From positions 1 to 21,687 of the IMG/VR virus record IMGVR_UViG_3300035698_008696: DNA of 21,687 nt, one strand, 5' to 3'. How positions within the stretch are numbered: the first letter of the stretch is position 1; each line of letters opens with the position of its first letter. Positions 5,742 to 13,990 of this stretch are shown here, one piece after another. Source of the DNA: a virus. The notes below the pieces were generated by a model. That model was given only the letters and a program-made list of their open reading frames with translations. It was not told the DNA's origin and ran no database searches. The position numbers were made by a program, and so were the translations under genes.

Positions 5742-8237
5742 TCAATCTCCCATTACATTGCTAAAATCAGGCGCATCATCCGGCAGCGCCTCATCAGGCT
5801 GCCAATAATAATCCTGCCCAAAGTTCTTGCGCGCCGCGCGCACCGTCCGCCGCACATCATCGGCCCGGCCCGGATCAACCATCTCTTGCAGCTCGCCCCA
5901 AATCAGCCGGTCCGTCGCCGCGCGCGTATACCAAAGGTTGCTCCCCGGCGTGATGCTCTTCAGCAAGTTCACCATGTCCTTGCCCGCCGAGGTTTCTTTG
6001 CCCTGAATAGCCTTTTGCGCATTGCCGACAGTCGCCTTCATCGCCCGGTCAGCGGTGCCTACCAGTGGCCCCGCCACAAGCTGCGCCGTCGTAGCGCCGC
6101 CGCGCGTCTGGTCAGCAAACAGCAAATCACCATAAATCCCCGCGCCGCCGCCGCGTTGCAGCGCCTGCATCCAAAAGCGCGGGTCATCCATAGGCCGAGG
6201 GTCGCGGCCATTCACAATCTCATACATTTGCTGCGAAAGCGCACCAAAGCCCGCCGTCATCGCCATCAAATGTGCGGCCACTTTCCAGCGCGGCATTTCA
6301 GGGCGCTTGGCCAAGGCCCGCCCGCCGTGCATCATCAGCACAGAAATCGGAAACGCCTTAAATTGAAAGGCGCTATTTATCAGCTCATTAACCACTGTCC
6401 CCGCCTGCCGGTCGCCGCGCATCACCGCGCGCGCTGCCAAGGTCGCTTCCGGCATCGCATGGCGCATTTCGCGGCTCATCATTTCGCGCAGCTTTGTGCC
6501 CAGCTCATCGCCCAGGCCGCGCTCCAAATCCGTTCGCGCCTCCAAGGCATTCGGCGTAATAAAATCTATGCCGTCAGCGCGCGTAAGCGCCGTAGCGCGC
6601 ACCACGTCCCATTGCTGTTCGCCCAGCCCATAGCGTTCCAGCATCGCACGAAAAGGCGGATCAAGCGCCGCAAAACTCTTGCTTGCTTCGCGCGCCAAAT
6701 GCCTTTGTATCTCCAAGCCCATCCCCGCGCGGCCCATTTCGGTCCAGCGTGAAAGCAAGGATATGTCTAAAATGCCGCCCGCAAGCCGCTGCGCAAAGCC
6801 CGGCACATTGGCTTCCTCAGTATAGCGCCACAGGCTCGCCATCTGGTTGGCCGCGTGCCGCGCCAAAAGCCCGGTATCGCGCGCCAACGCCTTGCGCTCC
6901 GGTGCTGCCAGCGGTGCCATCATCCGCAGCAAATCGCGGATCATGCCGGTTTGCGGCAAGCCATTGAACAGCCGTGTAGACTTGGCAAACGCCACATCGC
7001 TGGACGCACTCAGCGCCGCGCTCCCCAGCATTGCCGAAGTCAGCACCGCGCGCGTGCCAGAAAATGCCGCCGCCACATTGGCATTCACCGGCACATTCAC
7101 CGAGCCAGTGAACACGCCCCACATATTATCAATCTGCGCGCCCACGCTCATGCCCAGCGCATCCGCCGCCTCAAAGGCTTTCCCCGCCAAAGGCCCGCGC
7201 CGCACATCGGCCTCTATCATATCCTGCATCCAGCGAATGGTCGCCTCCGGGTTCGGCCCCAAAATCTCCAGCGCCGCAATGTCATGCGCCATCCCGTCCA
7301 CATGGCCCATCATCGCATTGAAAATATCAGCCGGCGTTGTCACCGTGCCGTATTTCGCCTGCATCGCCTGCCAGTCATCAAAGCTCTTGAACACCAGAAA
7401 CCGGCCTTCGGTGCGCTGGTTGGCAAGCTGGCCGCGCCCCTTGAAACTGCCCGGCGTGTGCCGGCTTGCGCCGCCTGTCCGCACCGCTTCATGCATATCC
7501 CGAAACGCCGTTTCCAGCCCGCTTTCCGTAAACGGCAAGCCCGTGCGGTCATCAATCATCCGCTCCAAATCCAGACGCGGCACCACATCAGCCCGGAATG
7601 TCGCATAATCAAACATCCGCACCTTGAGCATATCCCAGCGCGTCGGCAGGCCCCAATCAGCGCGCTTGCCAATCATCCCGCCCGCCGTATTAAACCGCTG
7701 GCGCAAATACTCCACCGCCGCCATCCATGCCTTGCCCATCTCCCCGGCAGAGGCATTGTCCACCGTCTCGCCAAAAGCCACCCGGCCCACATCAACCAAG
7801 CCTGAAGGTTCCCGAATGCCCACAAACGGCAGCCGGTCAAAGCCCTCCATCAGCGTGCGGAGCTGCCCCCAGGCCGTCTGCCGGATCGACTCCATGCGGT
7901 CCTCCAGGCTAGACACGCCCAGCGCACTTTCCCGCCCGGAAAACTTCGCCAGCGCCACATCAGCCGGTGTCCCGCCGCGCCCGCCAGCCCCGTCCATTTC
8001 CATCTGTATCTGCTTTTGCGCCATCGCCTGCATGGTCACGAGCCGTTTTTTGCGCAGCAGATCAAAGTCCAGCGCCTTCACCGTGTCGGCGCTGGCACTG
8101 GCCGCCGCCGCCGCTTCGCCCATGCCGCCCGCCCGGCTCGCCCTCAAATCCTCATAAAGATCAAGATAGGTCTGCGCCCGCTCGGCATCAATCACGCCTT
8201 GCGTCCGCAGATCGAGGATGCAATTGGCCACCGTCAC
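5742..8237 (-). CDS. Large internal virion / ejected protein
   Basis: An 831-aa protein. GTG at 8237 is chosen as start because it makes a GTGA overlap with the preceding stop and has GAGGGA 6 nt upstream; the longer frame to a TTG at 8243 would leave no space after that ribosome site. It is largely helical and Ala/Met/Arg-rich, with Gly/Ala-rich hydrophobic patches near residues 380-420 that could contact membrane. Its place between the other internal virion proteins and the tailspike, together with its size, suggests that with 8234-11071 it fills the role of T7 gp16, the large protein ejected into the cell with the DNA. I see no transglycosylase, protease or nuclease motif. The function is inferred from position. 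Confidence 0.75.
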   Translation of the reverse strand: MTVANCILDLRTQGVIDAERAQTYLDLYEDLRASRAGGMGEAAAAASASADTVKALDFDLLRKKRLVTMQAMAQKQIQMEMDGAGGRGGTPADVALAKFSGRESALGVSSLEDRMESIRQTAWGQLRTLMEGFDRLPFVGIREPSGLVDVGRVAFGETVDNASAGEMGKAWMAAVEYLRQRFNTAGGMIGKRADWGLPTRWDMLKVRMFDYATFRADVVPRLDLERMIDDRTGLPFTESGLETAFRDMHEAVRTGGASRHTPGSFKGRGQLANQRTEGRFLVFKSFDDWQAMQAKYGTVTTPADIFNAMMGHVDGMAHDIAALEILGPNPEATIRWMQDMIEADVRRGPLAGKAFEAADALGMSVGAQIDNMWGVFTGSVNVPVNANVAAAFSGTRAVLTSAMLGSAALSASSDVAFAKSTRLFNGLPQTGMIRDLLRMMAPLAAPERKALARDTGLLARHAANQMASLWRYTEEANVPGFAQRLAGGILDISLLSRWTEMGRAGMGLEIQRHLAREASKSFAALDPPFRAMLERYGLGEQQWDVVRATALTRADGIDFITPNALEARTDLERGLGDELGTKLREMMSREMRHAMPEATLAARAVMRGDRQAGTVVNELINSAFQFKAFPISVLMMHGGRALAKRPEMPRWKVAAHLMAMTAGFGALSQQMYEIVNGRDPRPMDDPRFWMQALQRGGGAGIYGDLLFADQTRGGATTAQLVAGPLVGTADRAMKATVGNAQKAIQGKETSAGKDMVNLLKSITPGSNLWYTRAATDRLIWGELQEMVDPGRADDVRRTVRAARKNFGQDYYWQPDEALPDDAPDFSNVMGD

Positions 8238-11071
8238 AAGCAATCCCTCAGCGCCTTGAGCGCAGCTTCATCCCCATCAATCTCCGCCAGCGCCGTTCGC
8301 AGCGGCATCGGCTCCCGCCCGTCCAGCACCAGCAAGGGGCCGTCCGCCGCGCCGCCGGCCTCAGCATCCCGCCGCACATCATGCAGCAACAAATCCGCCT
8401 GTTCGCGCGCTGCCGCGCCAGCAGGGTCATCAAATGTCCGAAGGGCTGAACCCGTCAGCGCCGCCGCCGCATCTCCCTGCCGCGCTTCGCCAAACATGTC
8501 CGGCGCGCGCGCGGTATCAAACAGCGCCAGCCCGTCCAGATCATCTTGCCCGGCCCTGTCGCCCGCCCGCAGCGGCGCCTCAGCACCCATCTGCGCCCTC
8601 TCAGCATTGCGCGCCGCCGCCGCCGGATCAACCATCGCGCCCAGGTCAAGCCCCTCAAGCGCATCCGCCGCCGTCCGCAGCGCGGCAGGAACAGCCGTTA
8701 CATCGTCGGCGGCGGCTCCAAAGATGTCGCCAAGGGCGGCGCCGGGGTCAAAGGCGTCTCCGGCCCCGTTTCCTTCTGTGGCACTTTCTGGCCCGCCGCT
8801 ATCCGCGCCGCCTTGCGGCTCATCACCAGCATTGCCCCCTCCATCGCGTCGTCCATCCCGCCCGCCAGCGCCTCCATCACTTGCTCTTGCGTCATTCCCG
8901 CCGCCAGCGCCGAGGATATCGGGTCGCGCACGGAGTTCTTCAACAAAGGTTCGGGCGGCAGCATCAGGCTTCACTCCTTCGGGCAAACGCGCCGCAGCGC
9001 GGGTCAAGGCATCATTCACCGGGTTATCGGTCATTCGCGCCAGCTTCTCAACCACAACCGCCAGCGCCGCATTTTGCTCAGCCACCGCGCTGGCGCTGGC
9101 CTTGTCCACCCGGCTGCCCGCCGCTTCCAGCGTCCCGGCATTGTCCGCCGCGCTCACCAGCGCCCGGCGCGCATCACCAATCATCTTCACCGCCAGGTCA
9201 AGCACCCGCGCGCGCTCCGCCCAAAGCCCGCGCGGCCCTGTCAAATCGCCAAACATATTGGTCTGGGTCTCGTTAACGCGCGGCGCGGCCACCATATCAC
9301 GCGCCATCATTTCCATCTGGCTGGCATTTGTCAAATTGCTGTCGCGCAGCGCAATAATCATCTGGGAATGCAGCCCCGGCGCGCTTGCCGCCGCATCACC
9401 CGCCACCTGCCCCACAATGCCGCCCGCCAGCGCCGTGCGGTCATCGCCGTTAATCACCAGCCCAAACGCCTCATCTTCAAGCCGAGACAGGCCCACAGCC
9501 GCCCGCGCCAAAGCCGAGCGCATATTCAGCCCGGACAAATAAGATGAGGACGCGCCAACGCGCCGCATAATCTTCGCCGCATCAACAGACGTGCCGCTAT
9601 CGTTCAAGATATTGGCAGACGCGGCGCGCAGCATCACTTCTTCCGCCGAATGGCCATCAGCTTCGCGGTAGAGCTTGGCGTCCAGCACAATCGGCTCCGC
9701 CCCGTCCGCCATCAGCCGCCGCGCCAGTCCAGAGCGTTGGTGCCCATCGGCGACAAATATCTGCCCATCAGCCCGCTGCCATGCCATCACTGTGCCCGCC
9801 GCATCAGCATTCCAGGCCGTCACCCCGCGCAGCCGCTCCGTCACGCCCTCCGCATCGCCGTCCGCCTTATATTGAAACGTCGCCGGGTCCGTCCGCAGCA
9901 GCCGCGCATCAATCCCATATATCCGCCCGCTTTGCAGCGCCGGCCCGCCGGCAAGGCTTGCCGCCAAACTATCAGGCGTCACATTGCCAGAAACCCGCAC
10001 CGCCGCCGCATCAGCCCGCACTGGCAAGGGAGAGGCTTCAGGCAGGCCAGACGCGCGGCTTTCCACAATCGCAGCGCCCGCCTCGCCCATCGCTGCATCA
10101 TGCGCCGTGTCAGCCTCAGGGCCGGCCACAAACGGATTGCTCGCCGCCACCGCCTCATCTTCTTCCAATAGCGCCGCCGCCCCGCGCTCTTCCTGCGTCA
10201 GCTCGCGGCCTTCCTCTGCCGCCGCCGCCCGCACCGCCGCCACCAACCCCGCATCATTCGCCGCTCTAAGGCGCTCCGCCCGCCGCACTTGCCGCACCGC
10301 CAGCCCGCCAGACGCACCGCCCAGCACCAAGCCTGCCGCGCTGCTAAGCGCCATATCGCCCAGCAATTCATCCTTGCCATAGTCAAAATCATTGGCCTCA
10401 GCATCGGCAAAAAGCATCGGCGCCATGCCCAGCGTCACCCCGGCCTCAATCGCCGCGCCCGCCGCCGCCCGCCGCAATATCGTAGACGCCAAGCCCCGCA
10501 CTGCCCCGCCACCCGCCCCAATGCCAGCAGTCGCCAGCACCAGCGGATCGGTAAAGCCCGCGCCAACGCCGCCCACAAATGCCCCGGCCACACCGGCCCA
10601 GCTATCCGCAATTTCCGCCTCCGCCGCGCTCGCCTCCGATTTGCGCCGCCGCGTCACTTCCGCCAAAAATGCCGCAGGCGTGCCCACATCAGGCAATTTC
10701 GGATTGGCCGCGCGCGCCTTGTTATACGCCGCAAACAGCCGGGTTTCCGCATCCGCCCGCAAGCTGGACCCCTGTTCCGGCAAGGTCTCAATCGCCATGC
10801 GCGCCGGCATCTCAAACAACGTCCGCCCCAGCACGCGCACCGGCTTAGCCGGCAACGCAATACCTGCATCCCGCACCGCTTGGCTCATGGAGCGCGCCAA
10901 AGCGGCCTCATAGCGCCGCTGCGTGTCTGAAAGCCCAATGCCAGCCCGCTGCGCCTTAAAGCCCGCTGGCACACTGTCCCCAAAGTCGGCGAGGCTGCCA
11001 AGCCCCATCGGCTCCATAGCAGGCCGTCCGCCGCTCAGGTCACGCCCATAGCCTGCCGTCCAGTCCGTCAT
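8234..11071 (-). CDS. Large virion protein with ParB/DdrB-like domain
   Basis: A 945-aa protein starting in an ATGA overlap with the gene before it. Four parts are visible. Residues 1-155 are helical. Residues about 156-260 are Gly/Ala-rich and hydrophobic, likely membrane-interacting. Residues about 383-510 look like a ParB/sulfiredoxin-fold domain: RIYGIDARLL, then IFVADGHQRSGLARRL (438-453), then AKLYREADG and a helical part with ANILNDSGTS. Next comes a helical segment containing QTNMFGDL (603-610). From about 730 to 785 it is a Gly/Asp-rich low-complexity stretch that overlaps a second reading frame (8698-8964). The VADGHQR motif is the ParB nucleotide/DNA-binding signature and is typical of the DdrB-like ParB domains known from polyvalent phage proteins. 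Position suggests an ejected virion protein. No lytic transglycosylase motif is present. Confidence 0.8.
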   Translation of the reverse strand: MTDWTAGYGRDLSGGRPAMEPMGLGSLADFGDSVPAGFKAQRAGIGLSDTQRRYEAALARSMSQAVRDAGIALPAKPVRVLGRTLFEMPARMAIETLPEQGSSLRADAETRLFAAYNKARAANPKLPDVGTPAAFLAEVTRRRKSEASAAEAEIADSWAGVAGAFVGGVGAGFTDPLVLATAGIGAGGGAVRGLASTILRRAAAGAAIEAGVTLGMAPMLFADAEANDFDYGKDELLGDMALSSAAGLVLGGASGGLAVRQVRRAERLRAANDAGLVAAVRAAAAEEGRELTQEERGAAALLEEDEAVAASNPFVAGPEADTAHDAAMGEAGAAIVESRASGLPEASPLPVRADAAAVRVSGNVTPDSLAASLAGGPALQSGRIYGIDARLLRTDPATFQYKADGDAEGVTERLRGVTAWNADAAGTVMAWQRADGQIFVADGHQRSGLARRLMADGAEPIVLDAKLYREADGHSAEEVMLRAASANILNDSGTSVDAAKIMRRVGASSSYLSGLNMRSALARAAVGLSRLEDEAFGLVINGDDRTALAGGIVGQVAGDAAASAPGLHSQMIIALRDSNLTNASQMEMMARDMVAAPRVNETQTNMFGDLTGPRGLWAERARVLDLAVKMIGDARRALVSAADNAGTLEAAGSRVDKASASAVAEQNAALAVVVEKLARMTDNPVNDALTRAAARLPEGVKPDAAARTFVEELRARPDILGAGGGNDARASDGGAGGRDGRRDGGGNAGDEPQGGADSGGPESATEGNGAGDAFDPGAALGDIFGAAADDVTAVPAALRTAADALEGLDLGAMVDPAAAARNAERAQMGAEAPLRAGDRAGQDDLDGLALFDTARAPDMFGEARQGDAAAALTGSALRTFDDPAGAAAREQADLLLHDVRRDAEAGGAADGPLLVLDGREPMPLRTALAEIDGDEAALKALRDCL
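8698..8964 (-). CDS. Possible overprinted ORF within the ParB-like virion gene
   Basis: An 88-aa ATG ORF in a different frame of the same strand, inside the gene at 8234-11071. A strong AAGGAG lies at 8974-8979, 9 nt before the ATG. The product has a helical, Met/Ala/Gln/Glu-rich centre (for example GMTQEQVMEALAGGMDDAM) and a Pro/Thr-rich tail, with no membrane segment. Its codons end mostly in G or C, whereas the host frame over the same stretch is Gly/Asp-rich with many A/T-ending codons, the reverse of the rest of the gene. Part of this bias arises automatically when the host frame is rich in G-starting codons. It could be a real nested gene, a region of compensating frameshifts, or a by-product of a flexible linker. 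Confidence 0.35.
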   Translation of the reverse strand: MLPPEPLLKNSVRDPISSALAAGMTQEQVMEALAGGMDDAMEGAMLVMSRKAARIAAGQKVPQKETGPETPLTPAPPLATSLEPPPTM

Positions 11072-13134
11072 TTCACCATCACTTCAAACGGCGTGCCGTC
11101 GCGGCGCATGATAATCTGGTCGCCCTCATCATCCACCGTCAGCACATAGCGCCCATTGCCAATGGCAAAAGGTATCGCCGCGCGCAGTTCCTCATCGGTT
11201 AACTCACGCCCCGGCACGCCGCCGGGCTTCATATAAACCGGCTTGCGCGCAGGCGGCAGATTTTTGATCGTCAGCAGATCATGCAGCTTGCCAAACTCTT
11301 CTTCGCTTTTCGTATCTGGCAGCAGCACCGTCACCCCATTGCGCTCGCCAAAGCCGCCGCGCAGCACGCCGTCACTGCCGCGCGTCTGCCCCGCCACCGA
11401 ATTGATGCTGGAATTAAGTTGCCGGCTGCTCAATTTCGTCAAGCCATTGCTCGCCGCAAAGCCCGCGCCAAAGGCCCGCGCGCCCTCGGTCAGCGTGCCA
11501 GACATTTGGGCCATATGCCGAAGCGCCCGGCCCGTCACCTCGGGCACCGCCGCAATCACATCATCTTCCGCCACCAGCTTGTTATTGGCTTTGATCGCCT
11601 CAAGCCCGGTAATCATCTGCCGCGCCACAAAGGTAGAGCCGGGACGCCCCATCAGCAGCCCGGCATGGGCCAACACCGGCTGACCAGGGCTTATCTGGCG
11701 CAGCGCCGCCGCCGCCCCCAAAGGCCCAAGCCGGCTGAGCCCCGCCAATAATTGCTGCTTTTGCTCCGGCGTCCCCTTGTCTAGCCGCGTCATCAGCTCG
11801 TCTTTTTCGGTAGAGGTCAAAACCTCCAGCGGCCCACCATAGCGCGCCTTCACCGCGCCCGCCGCCGCAAGCCGCGCCTTCACACTGTCCGCATCGGCCA
11901 CATCAAGCGGCGCCAGATCAGTCACCCCTTCACGCTGGCCAAAGCCCAGCTTGTCGCTCGCCAAAGCCGCGCTCATGCCGCCCAGCTTCGCCTCCGCCGC
12001 TTCAAGCCGCGCCAGAAACACCTGCCGCTGCGGCCCGTCCGCACTCTCTGCTTTGCCGCGTAGCTGAACCACCACATCTTGCACTTGCCGAGGCGTCGCG
12101 CCGCGCAAACCAGTTTGCACCGCCGCTTGCTCGGACATTACGCCAATCTGCCGCGCCAGCGCGCCGCCGCCAGGTATCCGCGCCGTCGCCCCGGCCAGCG
12201 CCGCCAGCTCGCCAGGCTCAGGCGGTATCCCCGCCTTCATCATTTCAATATAATCCTTCGCCGTATCGCGCACCGTCGTCTCATAATCGCGCTGCGCATC
12301 CTTTCGGTCCCGCGCCGCCCGCGCCGCTTCCGCCCGCGCCTCGCGCCGCTCCTCCTTCGCAATAGCCTCAGCGCGTCGAATTTCCGTGTCCGCCAATGTT
12401 CTAACCCGGCGCAGCTTATCAGGCGGCAACATCGCGTTCAGCGCGCCCGCATCAATCTGTTCGCGCAGCGCATAAGGGTCGCGTTCGGCCAGCCCTTCAG
12501 CATAGCTCAATGTCAGCCGCTCACTGGTTTCCGCCCGTATCTTCTCCCGCACATCAGGCGGCGCATTCAGCAAATCAACCAGCGCCGATTGTGCTGATAG
12601 TGTGTCAAACAACCGCTGAGGTGTAGGGTCTGTTGCTAAATTATTCGCCGCAATGTCCCGCCCGGCAGAAAAATCGCCCACCACTTTGGCAGACCGCAAC
12701 CCGGCAGCATAACCGCCTTCATCAACTTCAACCTTGGCCCCCATCGGGATAAGCCGCTGTTCCGCCCAGGCGCGCGCATCCGGGTCCGTAATCCCGTCCA
12801 GCACAGCAGATTTCACCTGCTCAAATCGCGCCATCGCCGCGTCAAGATAGTCTTCGCCGTCCACAGCCGCCGCCGCCCGGCCTTCACGCTGGCCGGTCAA
12901 TATCGCCGCTTCGCCTTGCGCTAATTTCTTCGCAACTTCGGCCATCGCCGCATTCTTGTTCGCCTTGCGCTCCGCCGCAGCATTGGCCGCATCGCGGTCC
13001 ATCATCAAAAACCCGGCGCGCTCCACGCTCTGCCCAAGCCCCGCGCCAAAATCGCCCGCATTGGCGCGCGGCAAGTTAATGGCCGCGCCCGCCGCGCCGT
13101 CCACCCGCCGCTCATAGGTCGGTATCCGCGCCAT
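11068..13134 (-). CDS. Internal virion protein (T7 gp15 position)
   Basis: A 688-aa, mainly helical protein, with its start in a TAATG overlap and its stop in an ATGA overlap with its neighbours. Residues about 1-60 carry a short Gly/Ala-rich segment and then a charged helix. Residues about 248-300 are a very charged Glu/Arg/Ala stretch expected to form a long coiled coil. The C-terminal 100 residues are a compact mixed alpha/beta region with RYVLTVDDEGDQIIMRRDG, which looks like a small beta-hairpin domain. Size (T7 gp15 is about 747 aa) and order (after the gp14-like and before the largest protein) suggest part of the ejection apparatus that lines the channel across the envelope. No enzyme motif was found. 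Confidence 0.75.
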   Translation of the reverse strand: MARIPTYERRVDGAAGAAINLPRANAGDFGAGLGQSVERAGFLMMDRDAANAAAERKANKNAAMAEVAKKLAQGEAAILTGQREGRAAAAVDGEDYLDAAMARFEQVKSAVLDGITDPDARAWAEQRLIPMGAKVEVDEGGYAAGLRSAKVVGDFSAGRDIAANNLATDPTPQRLFDTLSAQSALVDLLNAPPDVREKIRAETSERLTLSYAEGLAERDPYALREQIDAGALNAMLPPDKLRRVRTLADTEIRRAEAIAKEERREARAEAARAARDRKDAQRDYETTVRDTAKDYIEMMKAGIPPEPGELAALAGATARIPGGGALARQIGVMSEQAAVQTGLRGATPRQVQDVVVQLRGKAESADGPQRQVFLARLEAAEAKLGGMSAALASDKLGFGQREGVTDLAPLDVADADSVKARLAAAGAVKARYGGPLEVLTSTEKDELMTRLDKGTPEQKQQLLAGLSRLGPLGAAAALRQISPGQPVLAHAGLLMGRPGSTFVARQMITGLEAIKANNKLVAEDDVIAAVPEVTGRALRHMAQMSGTLTEGARAFGAGFAASNGLTKLSSRQLNSSINSVAGQTRGSDGVLRGGFGERNGVTVLLPDTKSEEEFGKLHDLLTIKNLPPARKPVYMKPGGVPGRELTDEELRAAIPFAIGNGRYVLTVDDEGDQIIMRRDGTPFEVMVK

Positions 13135-13541
13135 TATTTCGGCTTCCCTACAACAGTTCCGGCAATGTCAGTGCCCGCCGCCAGCGCATCAAATATGCCG
13201 CGCCGCTTGGATAGCTCGCCTTCCACTTTAAGCCCCGCCGCCCTGTTCGCCGCCGCGCCGCGCACCCGCAGCCGGTCCAGTCCGCTTTCAAGCTCAATTT
13301 CGCGCAGCATGGTCAGCGCCGATCCGGTGCCCAGCCCGCCGCCATTGGCAGCCATGGCGGTAATAGCTTCGCCAGCAGACCGCCGCGCATCCTGCCGAAT
13401 GTCCGCCTCTTGTGCCACACCCGCCACCAGCGCCCCTTGCGCCTCACGCTTGGCCATGCGCGCATTGGTCTTGCCGGCCTGAAAACCGGCAATGCCTTTA
13501 AGCGCCGCGCCGCCAACAGCAAAGGCCAACGGCCCCGCCAT
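13134..13541 (-). CDS. Small internal virion protein (T7 gp14-like)
   Basis: A 135-aa protein with a Gly/Ala-rich hydrophobic N-terminus (about residues 1-24) and then a long amphipathic helix rich in Arg, Glu and Ala, including GLGTGSALTMLREIE (about residues 69-83). This pattern, a hydrophobic end followed by Ala-rich helix and a Gly-Ser kink, is usual for the gp14-type internal virion proteins of short-tailed phages, which form the outer-membrane part of the DNA-ejection channel. It is shorter than T7 gp14 (about 196 aa). It begins in a TGATG overlap with the GNAT-like gene and ends in a TAATG overlap with the gp15-position gene. Assignment is by pattern and order. Confidence 0.75.
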   Translation of the reverse strand: MAGPLAFAVGGAALKGIAGFQAGKTNARMAKREAQGALVAGVAQEADIRQDARRSAGEAITAMAANGGGLGTGSALTMLREIELESGLDRLRVRGAAANRAAGLKVEGELSKRRGIFDALAAGTDIAGTVVGKPK

Positions 13542-13990
13542 CAGGAACGCACCCGCTCAAACAGTTCCAGATCGCCGCCGTCAGGCCGCGCGCAGCGCAC
13601 CCGAAACGCTTGCTCAAAGCCCAGCACCGCCGCCCAGCGCAGCCCCGCCACATGCTCAGGCCGCACCAGCGCTTCAATCCGGGCATAAGGCGCATCATCC
13701 AGCCCAAATCGCGCCATGCGGGTCAGCTCGATATGGTGCCGGCCAATGTCGCCAGAAAGCAAAGACCATGCCACCGCATAGCCTGCATGGGTCTCGGAAA
13801 AGCCGCCCAGCGCAATAATACGCCCCGCCGGCGTCAGCACCGTATAGCAAGGCCCCGCCTCGCAAAGCGCCAGCCCGGTCTCGCGGGTCATCAGCCTGTC
13901 ATCCCATTGCGCTTGCAGGGCTTGCACATCAATCGCCAGCACATCATCCGGCTCCATGCGCCGCACCAAAAGGCCAACCGCCGCCGTCAC
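13541..13990 (-). CDS. GNAT acetyltransferase-fold phage protein (T7 gp13-like)
   Basis: A 149-aa protein with a GTG start inside a GTGA overlap with the nozzle gene stop. The order of elements (VGLLVRRMEPDDVLAI at the start, a central strand with AGRIIALGGFSETHAGYAVAWSLL cut by a Gly-Gly turn, then a helix-strand with RIEALVRPEHVAGLRWAAVLGFE) matches the GNAT fold, including the GLRWAAVLGFE-like C-terminal motif in which a lone helix precedes a 'GF' strand. T7 gp13 and related proteins in this position share this fold. The canonical acetyl-CoA loop (Q/RxxGxG/A) is not obvious, so catalytic activity is doubtful; a structural or assembly role in the virion is more likely. Confidence 0.75.
   Translation of the reverse strand: MTAAVGLLVRRMEPDDVLAIDVQALQAQWDDRLMTRETGLALCEAGPCYTVLTPAGRIIALGGFSETHAGYAVAWSLLSGDIGRHHIELTRMARFGLDDAPYARIEALVRPEHVAGLRWAAVLGFEQAFRVRCARPDGGDLELFERVRS

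Noticed and set aside
8016-9542. Long plus-strand ORFs opposite the late genes (for example 508 aa here, and similar ones at 6855-7805 and 14611-15654)
   Set aside because: They are antisense shadows in GC-rich DNA: Arg/His/Pro- or Ser/Ala-rich, with no domains, and they overlap well-supported minus-strand genes over their whole length.
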